A DNA stretch of 64,000 nt from Bacteriovoracaceae bacterium (GTDB taxonomy: Bacteria > Bdellovibrionota > Bacteriovoracia > Bacteriovoracales > Bacteriovoracaceae): assembly GCA_029865945.1 (NCBI GenBank), contig JARXAH010000084.1:59071-123070 (forward strand), written 5' to 3'. The translations under genes were made by a program, and so were the position numbers. This document shows positions 18,137 through 27,799 of this stretch, one piece after another. The notes below the pieces were generated by a model. It was not told the DNA's origin. It was given only the letters and a program-made list of their open reading frames with translations, and made no database searches. Every line of letters begins with the position of its first letter. Position 1 is the first letter of the stretch.

Positions 18137-19390
18137 ATGTCTACAACTACGTCCATCGAATCAAACACTTTTCAAAATCTTAAACTGATTGAACCCATTC
18201 TTAAAGCACTTAAAGATGCCAATTATGAAACGCCCACTCCCATTCAATCTTCTGCGATCCCACTCATTTTGGCACAGCATGATTTCTTAGGAATTGCACA
18301 AACAGGAACCGGTAAAACGGCCGCCTTTCTTCTCCCCATCTTAGATCTCATGTACCGAAATCCAACGCCCCGAGTGAGTAAGTGCCCCAAAGTTCTTATT
18401 CTCACTCCGACCAGAGAATTAGCGATACAAATTCACCAAAGTCTTCATGTCTACGGAAAGTACTTGAAGCAAAAATATTCCGTCATCTTTGGCGGTGTTG
18501 GACAAGGTAATCAAGTGAAAGATTTGGCCGCAGGTACTGACGTTCTCGTGGCGACCCCTGGGCGATTGCTGGATTTAATTGGACAGCGTTTTCTTAGGCT
18601 TGATCAAGTGGAAACTTTTGTTTTAGATGAAGCTGACCGGATGCTTGATATGGGATTTTTTAAAGACATTAAAAAAGTTATCCCCATGTTGCCGCCTAAG
18701 CGTCACAACTTATTTTTTTCGGCCACTATGCCTGCTGAAATTAGTAAATTAGCTGACACCATTCTTCGCAATCCTCAAAAAATTGAAGTCACCCCGCCCT
18801 CAACAACGGTGGAGCGAATCAGACAAACGGTGATGTTCGTCGACAAAAAAGATAAAATGAACCTACTCGTGCGAGTGTTAGGACTTAGTGAATTTAAAAA
18901 AGTTTTAGTTTTTGTGGAAATGAAGCACGGGGCAAATCGCGTCGTAGAAAAATTACAAAAAAATGGAATTGGGGCAGCGGCCATCCATGGAAATAAATCT
19001 CAAAATGCGAGACAAAAAGCGCTAGAAGATTTTACTAAAAACCGAATTCAAGTTTTAGTGGCCACTGATATCGCCTCTCGCGGAATTGATATCGATCAAA
19101 TTTCTCATGTGATCAACTTCGAATTATCTCATGTGGTTGAAAATTATGTTCACCGCATTGGTCGAACTGCGCGCGCTGGTAAAGAAGGCCAATCTCTTAT
19201 TTTTTGTGATGCAGAAGAGAAGAGTTTTTTAAAAGCAATCGAAAAAGAAACAAAACAAACGATTGAAGTGGTAACAGAGCATCCTTACCACTCTCAAGAA
19301 GTGATGGAGAGTCAGGTCGTCTCACTTGGAAGGGCAAAGGCCAGAGTGGAAAAGAAGCGGCAAGATTTTAGACAAAGGCGCTCGAGGTAG
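18137..19390 (+). CDS. rhlE: DEAD-box RNA helicase, RhlE type
   Basis: 417 residues. Full motif set: Q motif TPIQSSAIP, AQTGTGKTAAF (I), PTRELAIQ (Ia), TPGRLLDL (Ib), DEADRMLDMGF (II, DEAD), SATMP (III), HGNKSQNARQKAL (IV-V), DIASRGIDI and HRIGRTARAG (VI). A short basic tail (ARVEKKRQDFRQRRSR) follows, as in RhlE-like proteins that act on ribosomal RNA or mRNA. Monocistronic, convergent with the next gene. Confidence 0.93.
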   Translation: MSTTTSIESNTFQNLKLIEPILKALKDANYETPTPIQSSAIPLILAQHDFLGIAQTGTGKTAAFLLPILDLMYRNPTPRVSKCPKVLILTPTRELAIQIHQSLHVYGKYLKQKYSVIFGGVGQGNQVKDLAAGTDVLVATPGRLLDLIGQRFLRLDQVETFVLDEADRMLDMGFFKDIKKVIPMLPPKRHNLFFSATMPAEISKLADTILRNPQKIEVTPPSTTVERIRQTVMFVDKKDKMNLLVRVLGLSEFKKVLVFVEMKHGANRVVEKLQKNGIGAAAIHGNKSQNARQKALEDFTKNRIQVLVATDIASRGIDIDQISHVINFELSHVVENYVHRIGRTARAGKEGQSLIFCDAEEKSFLKAIEKETKQTIEVVTEHPYHSQEVMESQVVSLGRAKARVEKKRQDFRQRRSR

Positions 19391-19395
19391 AAAAA

Positions 19396-20781
19396 CTATA
19401 TTTTAATTTTTTCAAGGCCATCAACTATTTTTAAATAACTTCGAAGAGTAACTCGATTTCTAATATATTTGATGGCCTCAAACTTTAAGATTTCATCAAT
19501 CGAAGAGCTGGAATCTAATAAAAATTCCGCAAACAATTCTGAAATGTAGCAATACTTTGCAAGCAAAGATACATCCTCATGGATGAGTGAAAGATCAAAA
19601 TCCCCAGTCGTATTTCCATGATGTTGTAAGATGAGCTGATCTAGCCCTAGCGGAATTCCGGGAATTTTCGCCATTAAGCTTGAGATAATTTTTGGGTGCC
19701 AGCGGTAAAGCTCTTTTTCTTTAGCATTTAAATTTTGGTAATATTTTAAAATATTTTTATCTTTAGGAAATTCCGGATACTTTTTATAGATAGGAAGGAT
19801 GCCTAGATTGTTAAAAAAATGTAAGTATCTTATTTTTTCTCCCACTGTTTCGTGAAACCAAATTTCATCTTTGATAAGTTGAAGACTGATATACATACTC
19901 AAAAAACTCAGCTGAGGGATATAAGATTTTTCTTCCGATTTAAACGTATTTACTAAATCATTGAGCGCCGGATTAACAACTTTAGAGGTGCGACTAAGAA
20001 TTTTATTAATTAAAACAGTCGTCTCCTGAGCAAGAACACCCATCTCTGCTTTAATTTCTACTGGCAGTTTTTCAAATTGGGCCAAATCACTAAAACTTTC
20101 ACTAAGAATTTCTCTATTATCCCCTACTACTTTTAACTGCATGGACTCGCTATCAGATCCAATCGCCTCTCTCGTTTTCTTAACTGCCAGGCGTGTAATT
20201 TCTGTAATGACGGTTACACGTTTGATAGATGAAATATACACATTCTCTAGATTCATCTCTAGCCAATTTTTTTTCATGATTTCAAAAGAATCACCAGATT
20301 TAACTGCCAGAACATACTCATCTGATTGGCCTTTAGGCTTAATATAAATGTCTTCGAGAGCGGTGGGACTATACTGGATGAGGGCCACCGGGATGGGGAT
20401 ATATTGATCAATTCGTTTGTTCATTAAATCGGTAGGCGTCCATCCCAGTTGATTAGCAATAAATTTCACGATGGAAATTTGATCAAAGGGCGACAATACG
20501 TTACCAAGTTTATTAATTAGATCTGCGCTGTGGCCAATAATAACCAAAGGGACATTAGGCAAATACTGATCTTTAATGGCGATCACTTGCTTGGTGACGT
20601 CCACTTTATCGAGCGCGGCCAGGGTGATGACAAATTCATAGGTCTGATCCAACTGAAGGAGCATATCTAACTTTTCAATTTTTTCTACACACACTAACTT
20701 GCTTGCTAGATATGCGATGACGTTGACTTTAGTCAGATCTCGGTAAAGGGGAACATCACATACCATAATTCCATGAGACAT
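19396..20781 (-). CDS. HD-GYP-related signalling protein lacking the HD dyad
   Basis: 461 residues, cytoplasmic. The C-terminal part has the end of an HD-GYP phosphodiesterase domain (HPKIISSLMAKIPGIPLGLDQLILQHHGNTTGD, then LLAKYCYISELFAEFLL), but the region that should carry the H-D metal dyad reads LHFFNNLGILPIYKK and the GYP motif is absent, so c-di-GMP hydrolysis is doubtful. The first ~130 residues alternate strand/helix like a receiver domain (ITLAALDKVDV, PLVIIGHSAD) without a clear phospho-Asp. A middle linker region (about 150-230) is unassigned. Likely a binding or scaffold member of the family. Confidence 0.7.
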   Translation of the reverse strand: MSHGIMVCDVPLYRDLTKVNVIAYLASKLVCVEKIEKLDMLLQLDQTYEFVITLAALDKVDVTKQVIAIKDQYLPNVPLVIIGHSADLINKLGNVLSPFDQISIVKFIANQLGWTPTDLMNKRIDQYIPIPVALIQYSPTALEDIYIKPKGQSDEYVLAVKSGDSFEIMKKNWLEMNLENVYISSIKRVTVITEITRLAVKKTREAIGSDSESMQLKVVGDNREILSESFSDLAQFEKLPVEIKAEMGVLAQETTVLINKILSRTSKVVNPALNDLVNTFKSEEKSYIPQLSFLSMYISLQLIKDEIWFHETVGEKIRYLHFFNNLGILPIYKKYPEFPKDKNILKYYQNLNAKEKELYRWHPKIISSLMAKIPGIPLGLDQLILQHHGNTTGDFDLSLIHEDVSLLAKYCYISELFAEFLLDSSSSIDEILKFEAIKYIRNRVTLRSYLKIVDGLEKIKI

Positions 20782-20825
20782 AATGTTCTCGGATGATTAT
20801 AAATTTTATAATTTAAAAAGATTTC

Positions 20826-20861
20826 AAAACTGAAACACTAATAATATTGTTTCAGTTTTTT
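20826..20861 (-). terminator. Hairpin terminator after cca
   Basis: AAAACTGAAAC (20826-20836) and GTTTCAGTTTT (20849-20859) form an 11-bp perfect stem over a 12-base loop with T/A runs on both sides, 70 bp beyond the cca stop on the minus strand. The symmetry would also let it work on the plus strand. Confidence 0.7.
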
Positions 20862-20929
20862 AAAAAAAAAGCTAGGCGAGAATCAAAGATAATAACCAAC
20901 CATTTTAGTGCGTTTCATGAATGAAGCGT

Positions 20930-22027
20930 TTAAGAAATAAAAAAGCCGATAGATTCTACTTTAAGTTTATTAGAGCTCTCTTCGTTTAAAAAAGTTCCTT
21001 TTTTCTTAAGCTCGAGAGATTTTTTTTTGTAAAATTTCATCATTTTTAGAGATTTTTTCCAAACTTCAATTTTTTTTGTTCCTGAAATCAATTTGATAAA
21101 AAAATTCATATCCGCAAGTAACTCTTCTCTCTGCCCCCAGCGAAGCCTGTTGAGGAAATCTAAATATTTTTTTTGGGTGTTAAACGTTTGAGTGTTGAAT
21201 TGATGAAACCTATCAGATAGTTCTAAGGAAAATCGAGGAAAAGGCAAACGGGAATTTTCTTTATCGTAGGTCAGAATTAAAAAAAAGGACCAAGTAAGAT
21301 TGCGCTTTAAATGGGTATCATCTTTGAAACGTTTTTCCACTGTTTTTAAAAATTTTTTCCACCGCTCTCCTATTAGAGAAATTTCTTTTTTCATCAACTG
21401 ATGCCACTTAAACGAGCGAACTTCCCAAATCTTTAAGCTCACGTTTAACTTAAAATAATCTAAGAAATTTTTTAAACAAAGCCCCCGATAGAGTTCGTTT
21501 AAAATCCGCTCCCAAGATAAATCGTACCACTCTTTATCTTTTAGCATGGACTGCATCAGCTTTAATGTACTTGGGTGAATAGAAAAACCCAGGTCAGCGG
21601 CCAGACGAATTCCCCTAAAGATTCTTAAAGGGTCTTCTACAAAATGTTGGGATACATGACGCAAAATTTTATTTTCTAAATCCTCTCTCCCCCCATAAGG
21701 GTCAATGATCTCTCCACTCTCTAAATCCTTGGCCATAGCATTGACGGTGAAGTCTCGCCTCCATAAATCTTCTTCAAGAGTAATGTGGGGTGGAAAAATA
21801 AATTCGAAACCCTGATGGCCTTTGGCCACTTTTTTTTCAATTCTTGCGAGTGCGTATTCGTGATGAGTTTCTGGATGTAAAAAGACGGGAAAAGATTTTC
21901 CCACGGAAACGTATCCTTTTTGAAGCATTTCTTCAGGGGAAGAACCAACCACCACATAATCAAGATCATTTGGTTGGCGCCCCAGCAGTTCATCACGTAC
22001 TGGCCCACCAACCAAATAGACTTTCAC
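20930..22027 (-). CDS. cca: tRNA CCA nucleotidyltransferase
   Basis: 365 residues from GTG 22027. Adds or repairs the 3' CCA of tRNA. N-terminal catalytic domain closely follows the gamma-proteobacterial class II enzyme: KVYLVGGPVRDELLG, PNDLDYVVVGSSPEEML (catalytic DxD), FPVFLHPETHHEYALAR, RRDFTVNAMAKD, EDPLRIFRGIRLAADLGF. The C-terminal part is short and Lys/Phe rich, without an HD domain, so shorter than the ~410-residue E. coli protein. The G of the htpX stop TAG is the first base of the GTG start, and AGGA lies eight bases upstream: tight translational coupling. Confidence 0.9.
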   Translation of the reverse strand: MKVYLVGGPVRDELLGRQPNDLDYVVVGSSPEEMLQKGYVSVGKSFPVFLHPETHHEYALARIEKKVAKGHQGFEFIFPPHITLEEDLWRRDFTVNAMAKDLESGEIIDPYGGREDLENKILRHVSQHFVEDPLRIFRGIRLAADLGFSIHPSTLKLMQSMLKDKEWYDLSWERILNELYRGLCLKNFLDYFKLNVSLKIWEVRSFKWHQLMKKEISLIGERWKKFLKTVEKRFKDDTHLKRNLTWSFFLILTYDKENSRLPFPRFSLELSDRFHQFNTQTFNTQKKYLDFLNRLRWGQREELLADMNFFIKLISGTKKIEVWKKSLKMMKFYKKKSLELKKKGTFLNEESSNKLKVESIGFFIS

Positions 22028-22929
22028 TAAAATCTTCCTAAGGCCTCAATCCTCTCTGCAAGTGGCGGATGTGTACTGAGTAATTTCAAAAAACTAGATT
22101 TAGAAGAAATCTTCATCGCGCTCATTGCATTCGCCTCTTCTACTGGCATTCTCTCAAATAAAGATTGCAACCTTTTAAGCGCGGCCTGCATTTTTTCTCG
22201 TCCTGCATAGCGAGCTCCTCCTGCATCTGCGCGAAATTCACGGTACCTAGAAAAATAACAAACCACCATGGAACCAAAAATTCCAAAAATGATTTGAAAA
22301 ACGATTTCTACTAACATGTGGGCAAGGCCACCCAATCCCTGGCCTTCTTTTTCATTATCTCCTCTCAATGCATTTGACACTAACATCGCGGCAATTTTGG
22401 CAAAAAATAAAACGAACGCATTCACGACCCCTTGAATTAAGGCCATGGTCACCATATCTCCGTTGGCGATGTGGGCAACTTCGTGGGCGAGCACACCTTC
22501 GACCTCATCTTCTCGCATTGATTGTATGAGTCCAGTGGAGACCGCAACTAAAGAAGAATTTTTTGAAGGCCCAGTGGCAAAGGCGTTGGGTTCGGGGGAT
22601 TCATAAATTCCCACTTCTGGCATTTTACTAATACCTGCTACCCTTGCGTATTCATGAACTTTTCTTACGATGTGGCCAAAGCGCGGATCATTCGCATCGA
22701 CTAGCTGAACACCCATCATCATTTTGGCCATAAATTTTGACATCAGTAGCGATATAAAGGCGCCGGCAAAACCCCAAACTAAACAGTAGGCCATGAGCGA
22801 ACTATAGTTGATGCCCATGCTTGAAACCCAAGGCTCGAGGCCTAAGAGTTGATAGACGATGGAAACGGTGGCCATAATAAGAAAATTTGTCAGGAAAAAG
22901 AAAAACATTCGCTTAAACATAGTTCCCAT
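22027..22929 (-). CDS. htpX: Membrane zinc protease HtpX
   Basis: 300 residues. Inner-membrane M48 metalloprotease of membrane-protein quality control. Two N-terminal membrane segments (about 8-30 and 40-63), zinc motif AHEVAH (His139-Glu140-His143), two further membrane segments and the distal Glu in FRADAGGARYAG. Start ATG 22929 is fixed by GAGGAG seven bases upstream. A 14-bp palindrome sits between that site and the likely promoter. First gene of an htpX-cca operon. Confidence 0.95.
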   Translation of the reverse strand: MGTMFKRMFFFFLTNFLIMATVSIVYQLLGLEPWVSSMGINYSSLMAYCLVWGFAGAFISLLMSKFMAKMMMGVQLVDANDPRFGHIVRKVHEYARVAGISKMPEVGIYESPEPNAFATGPSKNSSLVAVSTGLIQSMREDEVEGVLAHEVAHIANGDMVTMALIQGVVNAFVLFFAKIAAMLVSNALRGDNEKEGQGLGGLAHMLVEIVFQIIFGIFGSMVVCYFSRYREFRADAGGARYAGREKMQAALKRLQSLFERMPVEEANAMSAMKISSKSSFLKLLSTHPPLAERIEALGRF

Positions 22930-22947
22930 TTTTTCACTCCTCAGAAA

Positions 22948-22961
22948 ATAATAGCTATTAT
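22948..22961. promoter_or_regulatory. 14-bp perfect palindrome upstream of htpX
   Basis: ATAATAGCTATTAT reads the same on both strands, 19 bases before the htpX start and next to AT-rich -10-like sequence (CATAATGATAAT on the minus strand). Position and symmetry fit a repressor operator; the binding protein is unknown. Confidence 0.4.
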
Positions 22962-23079
22962 CATTATGGTAGTTGTTCCCTAAGCAGAGTCAACTCACGT
23001 CCCTTGAAAATACTGTCAATTGATTGTCAATAGTCACCATAAGTCCAAAGATTTCAAAAGGATGCTAATAGGTTATTTT

Positions 23080-23108
23080 TTGACTTATTTGTGTAAGTGT
23101 GCTAGTTT
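23080..23108 (+). promoter_or_regulatory. Promoter of the suf operon, apparently leaderless
   Basis: TTGACT (23080-23085), 17-bp spacer, TAGTTT (23103-23108). Initiation six to seven bases on would fall on or within a base or two of the GTG start at 23114, leaving no room for a ribosome site. A direct repeat TGTCAAT (11-bp spacing, about 23014-23031) lies upstream and could be a regulator site. Confidence 0.55.
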
Positions 23109-23113
23109 GAGGC

Positions 23114-23578
23114 GTGTTAAAAATTAGTAAGAAAGTAGAATACTCTCTCATGGCGCTTCAGTATCTCTGGAAAAATCCGAGTTCCCTTGCTCGTTCCTCT
23201 GATTTTGTTTCTGTGAGAGGCATGAGTGAAGAGTTAAAGATTCCTTTCGATACGACCTCCAAAGTTTTGCAAATGATGCAGTCCAAGGGGCTTGTGGAAG
23301 CAGAGAGAGGGAATCAAGGTGGCTATCGATTGGCGGCGAACCTTGATGAGATTACCTTTTTGCAACTTTGCGAATGGATTGAAAAAAAACGAGTTGGCCT
23401 TGGTCACCAATGTGAATCCCCAAGTGGAGTGGGATGTGAGTACCGAAAAAGTTGCAATATTGAAGCGCCCATGCACCATTTGAGTGACGTGGTGGCCACG
23501 TTCTTTGGACAATTTTCTATTGAAGATGTGTTGGCCTCTAGAATTTCTCTCCCTTCTCAGTTAAAGGAAAAAGTATGA
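23114..23578 (+). CDS. Rrf2-family iron-sulfur regulator of the suf operon
   Basis: 154 residues from GTG 23114. Winged-helix Rrf2 protein: [17 protein letters not shown] at the N-terminus, helix-turn-helix about 39-66 ([19 protein letters not shown]), [10 protein letters not shown] wing. Three cysteines C100, C108, C114 (C-x7-C-x5-C) correspond to the [2Fe-2S] ligands of IscR/SufR-type members. Stop overlaps sufB by 4 bp, so it is the first gene of the SUF operon and probably senses cluster status to control it. Confidence 0.9.
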   Translation: MLKISKKVEYSLMALQYLWKNPSSLARSSDFVSVRGMSEELKIPFDTTSKVLQMMQSKGLVEAERGNQGGYRLAANLDEITFLQLCEWIEKKRVGLGHQCESPSGVGCEYRKSCNIEAPMHHLSDVVATFFGQFSIEDVLASRISLPSQLKEKV

Positions 23579-25014
23579 GCCATGATGAATCGGAAAAAAA
23601 TATTTTTAGTGATTATAAATATGGATTCTCTACTGACATTGAGATGGAAGAATTTCCGAAGGGACTTAGCGAAGAAATTGTGCGCCTCATTTCCAAGAAG
23701 AAAGAGGAACCAGAGTGGTTATTAGAATTTCGTCTCAAGTCTTATCGTCAGTGGCTCAAGATGGAGCACCCGACGTGGCAGTACCCACAAATTCCCAAGA
23801 TCGATTTTCAAAATCTCTACTACTACGCAAAACCAAAAACGAAAAAAAAGATAGATTCCCTAGAGGAAGTTGACCCGGAATTGCTAGAAACTTTTGCTAA
23901 GCTTGGTATCCCGCTACAAGAGCAAAAGCGATTGTCAGGGGTGGCCGTGGACGCCGTGTTTGATAGCGTTTCTGTCGGAACAACTCATCAAGAAGACTTA
24001 GAAAAAGTGGGAGTGATTTTTTGTTCCATAAGTGAAGCGGTCCATAAGTATCCAGAAATTGTGAAAAAATATATAGGCACGGTGGTTCCGGCCGCAGACA
24101 ACTACTACGCTGCTTTGAACTCCGCGGTTTTTACGGATGGATCCTTCGCCTATATTCCAGAGGGCGTAAAATGTCCGCTGGATCTCTCCACTTATTTTCG
24201 CATCAATGCCAAAGAGACGGGACAATTTGAGCGAACGTTAATTGTGGCGGAAAAAGGTTCTTACGTAAATTATTTGGAGGGTTGCACCGCACCTCAAAGA
24301 GATGAAAATCAATTGCACGCCGCCATTGTCGAATTAGTGGCCCATGAAGAATCCGAGATAAAATATTCTACCGTTCAAAATTGGTATGCAGGCGATAAAA
24401 ATGGTTTGGGCGGAATTTATAATTTTGTGACCAAGCGCGGACACTGTCTTGGGAGAAAATCAAAAATTTCATGGACACAAGTGGAGGCCGGGTCGGCGAT
24501 CACTTGGAAATATCCCAGCTGTGTTTTAATTGGTGAAGAATCCAGCGGAAATTTTTATTCCGTTGCACTCACCAATCATAAGATGCAGGCCGACACGGGA
24601 ACAAAAATGATTCACGTCGGAAAAAATACCAAAAGCACGATCGTGTCCAAAGGGATTTCGGCCCATACCTCGACCAACGTTTATCGGGGGCTCGTCAAAA
24701 TTATGCCTTCGGCCAGCGGCGCGCAAAATTATTCTCAGTGTGACTCCATGTTGATTGGTGATGAATGTGGCGCCCATACTTTTCCCGTCATTGATGTTCG
24801 CAACGCTTCGGCCACCGTGGAACATGAGGCCACAACGAGCAAAGTGAGTGCGGAGCAAATTTTTTATTTGCAGGCCAGAGGAATCAATAAAGATAAAGCG
24901 ATTCAAATGATTGTGAATGGTTTTTGCCGAGAAGTTTTCAAGACATTGCCTCTAGAATTTTCTGTAGAAGCAGTCAAATTAATTGAAATGAAATTAGAAA
25001 ATAGCGTGGGATAA
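23575..25014 (+). CDS. sufB: Fe-S cluster assembly scaffold protein SufB
   Basis: 479 residues, normal length. Typical SufB stretches: [67 protein letters not shown], ending in the beta-helix core and [18 protein letters not shown]. Together with SufC and SufD forms the scaffold on which new clusters are built in the cytoplasm. Starts with ATGA overlapping the regulator gene. Confidence 0.96.
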   Translation: MSHDESEKNIFSDYKYGFSTDIEMEEFPKGLSEEIVRLISKKKEEPEWLLEFRLKSYRQWLKMEHPTWQYPQIPKIDFQNLYYYAKPKTKKKIDSLEEVDPELLETFAKLGIPLQEQKRLSGVAVDAVFDSVSVGTTHQEDLEKVGVIFCSISEAVHKYPEIVKKYIGTVVPAADNYYAALNSAVFTDGSFAYIPEGVKCPLDLSTYFRINAKETGQFERTLIVAEKGSYVNYLEGCTAPQRDENQLHAAIVELVAHEESEIKYSTVQNWYAGDKNGLGGIYNFVTKRGHCLGRKSKISWTQVEAGSAITWKYPSCVLIGEESSGNFYSVALTNHKMQADTGTKMIHVGKNTKSTIVSKGISAHTSTNVYRGLVKIMPSASGAQNYSQCDSMLIGDECGAHTFPVIDVRNASATVEHEATTSKVSAEQIFYLQARGINKDKAIQMIVNGFCREVFKTLPLEFSVEAVKLIEMKLENSVG

Positions 25015-25055
25015 TTAGGATTAAGTGATTTAGCGATTAAGCGGAGCAAAATAAT

Positions 25056-25823
25056 ATGTTAAAAATTCAAAATTTAAAGACTGAAGTCCTCGTACCTGAT
25101 GCGGATCCGGTGGAGATCCTAAAAGGTATCAATATTGAAATCAAGGCCGGGGAAGTGCATGCGATCATGGGCCCCAACGGTTCCGGAAAAAGCACGCTGG
25201 CGAAAACTATTATTGGACATCCCAGTTACCGAGTTACAGGTGGAAGCATGGAGTTACTCGTTCAGCGCAAATGGGTCGATCTTCAAAATTTAGAAATTGA
25301 TGAAAGAGCTAGAATGGGAGTTTTTCTTGGGCATCAATACCCTATCGAAATTTCTGGGATCACCAATTTCACTTTTTTATACGAATCGTTTAAAGAAACA
25401 TGCGTATTCCAAGGGGCCGCTGTTTTAAGTGAAGAAGAATTTAGATCATTAATTAATCCGCACATTGAAAAATTAAAAATGAATCCTGATTTCTTGGATC
25501 GTTTCATTAATGAAGGTTTTTCTGGTGGGGAAAAGAAAAAAAATGAATTGCTCCAACTTCTCTCTCTCTCGCCCAAGATCGCCATCCTGGATGAGACAGA
25601 TTCTGGATTAGATGTGGATGCGCTAAAATTGGTCGCTGAAGGAATTAATTCTTACCGAAGCAAATATAATTCCACGCTTTTGATTACTCACTACCAGCGT
25701 TTACTCAATTACGTGAAACCAGATTTTGTCCACGTTCTTTATGAGGGAAAAATTATTGAATCAGGAGATTTTACGCTAGCGGAAAAATTAGATGCTCAAG
25801 GCTACGATTGGATTATTAAATGA
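25056..25823 (+). CDS. sufC: Fe-S assembly ATPase SufC
   Basis: 255 residues. ABC-type ATPase: Walker A GPNGSGKST (about 39-47), signature GFSGGEKKKNELLQL, Walker B IAILDETDSGLD followed by LLITHYQRLLNY. SufC-specific wording throughout. Powers the SufB-SufD scaffold. Overlaps sufD by 4 bp (ATGA). Confidence 0.96.
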   Translation: MLKIQNLKTEVLVPDADPVEILKGINIEIKAGEVHAIMGPNGSGKSTLAKTIIGHPSYRVTGGSMELLVQRKWVDLQNLEIDERARMGVFLGHQYPIEISGITNFTFLYESFKETCVFQGAAVLSEEEFRSLINPHIEKLKMNPDFLDRFINEGFSGGEKKKNELLQLLSLSPKIAILDETDSGLDVDALKLVAEGINSYRSKYNSTLLITHYQRLLNYVKPDFVHVLYEGKIIESGDFTLAEKLDAQGYDWIIK

Positions 25824-26539
25824 GCATAAAAGATTTACCTTCCCAATTAATAGAACTGAGTAACCGTGATGGCGTGACTTACTTGTGGCAAGAAGAGGCG
25901 TTTGGAAAAAATACCCAAATTGAGCTTCCGGCGCACCAAACTATTTATCATTTGCGCATCAATCTTCATCCGCTTCAAAAAAAAGAAACCCTCAAAGTAA
26001 AATTAAACGAAAAAACTCAGTATCATTATTTTGAAATCCAGCAAACTGAAGGATTGAGTCATCTCGAAATTCAGCTGAGTGGAGAATTTTCTCAGGCACA
26101 ACTTTTGGGTTTAATTGATTTGAAAGATAAGCAAAAAAGTGAGTGGGAATGGGAAGTAAGACATTTGGTGCCCAATACTTCTAGTGAGCAATATGTAAAA
26201 TCTATCATTCAAGATGAAGGGGCCGTTGATTTTGCGGGAAAAATTTTTATTGCTCCCCACGCCCAAAAATCGGATGCAAAGCAACTTAATAAAAATTTGC
26301 TCCTCTCCAAAAAAGCGAAATGTTTATCAAGGCCTGAATTAGAAATTTTTGCCAATGACGTCAAATGTGGGCATGGACTCACGACATCCCAATTCAGAGA
26401 CGATGAACTCTTCTACTTGCAAACGCGAGGTATCAAAAAAGATACGGCAAAGAATTTTTTGGCCAAAGCCTTTATTCAAGATATCTTAAGTAAATTGCCT
26501 CCGATCTACGCTGCAAAATTGAAACAATTTAAGTGGTAA
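25820..26539 (+). CDS. sufD: Short SufD-like scaffold protein
   Basis: 239 residues, roughly half of usual SufD (about 420). The C-terminal core is recognisable: LLLSKKAKCLSRPELEIFANDVKC and GHGLTTSQFRDDELFYLQTRGI, then KDTAKNFLAKAFIQDIL. The N-terminal helical domain and part of the beta-helix are reduced. No frameshift or stop is visible upstream, and spacing to sufC (overlap) and sufS is normal, so this seems a genuine short form rather than a broken gene. Confidence 0.87.
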   Translation: MSIKDLPSQLIELSNRDGVTYLWQEEAFGKNTQIELPAHQTIYHLRINLHPLQKKETLKVKLNEKTQYHYFEIQQTEGLSHLEIQLSGEFSQAQLLGLIDLKDKQKSEWEWEVRHLVPNTSSEQYVKSIIQDEGAVDFAGKIFIAPHAQKSDAKQLNKNLLLSKKAKCLSRPELEIFANDVKCGHGLTTSQFRDDELFYLQTRGIKKDTAKNFLAKAFIQDILSKLPPIYAAKLKQFKW

Positions 26540-26551
26540 AAAAAATAATTT

Positions 26552-27799
26552 ATGAAAAATTTAGAGACACTAAGAAAGCAAAATAACCAGTGGCGCGGCC
26601 ATTTTGATTCGCTTCTTATTCCATGCAAAAAGACCCATCATCCTTGGATCTTTTTTGACAATGCGGCCACATCCTTAAAACCTAATTCTGTTATTGATGC
26701 TGTGGTAAAGTATTACCGAGAATTACCTGTTAATATCCACCGCTCAGTTCATGAACTAGGCGAAGAGGCCACCGCCATTTATGAAAATACCCGTGATGAA
26801 ATTCAAACTTGGATCAAAGCGAAGAAGCGCGAAGAGATTATTTTTACCAGAGGAACAACTGAGTCCCTCAATTTAGTGGCCCACGGTTATGCCAAAAAAT
26901 TTTTAAATGCCGGAGACGAAATTTTTCTCTCCACTAGCGAACACCACTCCAACATAGTTTCCTGGCAAATTGCCTTAAAAGATTTGGGAATTAAAATAAC
27001 ACCCATTCCCCTTAATCACGATGGAACAATTAACCTTGAGGAACTGAAATCCGCCACAACAGAACATACGAAAATGATTTCTTATCCGGCCATTTCCAAT
27101 GTGCTAGGAATCATTAATCCCATTAATGAAATTAGGGATTGGGCCAAAAGCAAGGGAATAATTACTGTGATTGATGGCGCACAGGCCGCCGTGCACTCCA
27201 TCATTGATGTATTGGAATGGGACGCAGATTTTGTCGCGTTTTCCGGACACAAAATGCTTGGCCCCACAGGAATTGGAATTCTATACGGCAAAGAAAAATG
27301 GTTAGAACAAATGGATCCTTTGTTTGGCGGCGGCGACATGATCGATCAAGTCGCCTTTGATAAGACCACTTACAACCAATTGCCCTATAAATTTGAAGCA
27401 GGAACTCCTTCAATCGGGGAAGTTTTTGGTTTAGGGGCCGCAGTAAAATTTATTAAAAACTTAGATCAAGAGGCGTTATTAGAGTGGGACAAAGTTCTCA
27501 TGAATAAGATGGAAAAAGTGTTTCAAGAATTAGACGTTTTTACCGTGCTTGGAGACCTAAAGCATAAATCCACTCCCCTTTATAGTTTCTATGCAAAGGC
27601 CTTTCACTCCCATGATGTGGCCCAGTTGTTATCCCAGTTTGGTATCGCGATTCGCAGTGGCCACCTTTGTGCCCAACCACTCATGAAGAGCTTTGGGGTG
27701 ACTGCGGTCGCACGCGCTTCCCTTGCTTTTTATAATAATGAAGATGAGATTGAACGATTTGGCGAGGCGCTTAAAAAAACAAAGGCCATGCTTCAATGA
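26552..27799 (+). CDS. sufS: Cysteine desulfurase SufS
   Basis: 415 residues. Class II (SufS-type) PLP enzyme that takes sulfur from cysteine for cluster assembly. PLP lysine Lys234 in SGHKMLGPTG, HHSNIVSW (137-144 area), persulfide Cys373 in RSGHLCAQPL. No SufE or SufU gene is adjacent. The last bases overlap the next gene (ATGA). Confidence 0.95.
   Translation: MKNLETLRKQNNQWRGHFDSLLIPCKKTHHPWIFFDNAATSLKPNSVIDAVVKYYRELPVNIHRSVHELGEEATAIYENTRDEIQTWIKAKKREEIIFTRGTTESLNLVAHGYAKKFLNAGDEIFLSTSEHHSNIVSWQIALKDLGIKITPIPLNHDGTINLEELKSATTEHTKMISYPAISNVLGIINPINEIRDWAKSKGIITVIDGAQAAVHSIIDVLEWDADFVAFSGHKMLGPTGIGILYGKEKWLEQMDPLFGGGDMIDQVAFDKTTYNQLPYKFEAGTPSIGEVFGLGAAVKFIKNLDQEALLEWDKVLMNKMEKVFQELDVFTVLGDLKHKSTPLYSFYAKAFHSHDVAQLLSQFGIAIRSGHLCAQPLMKSFGVTAVARASLAFYNNEDEIERFGEALKKTKAMLQ

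Noticed and set aside
23014..23031. TGTCAAT direct repeat as proven operator of the Rrf2 regulator
   Set aside because: It lies about 50 bases upstream of the -35 box and may be chance; mentioned only as a possible site.
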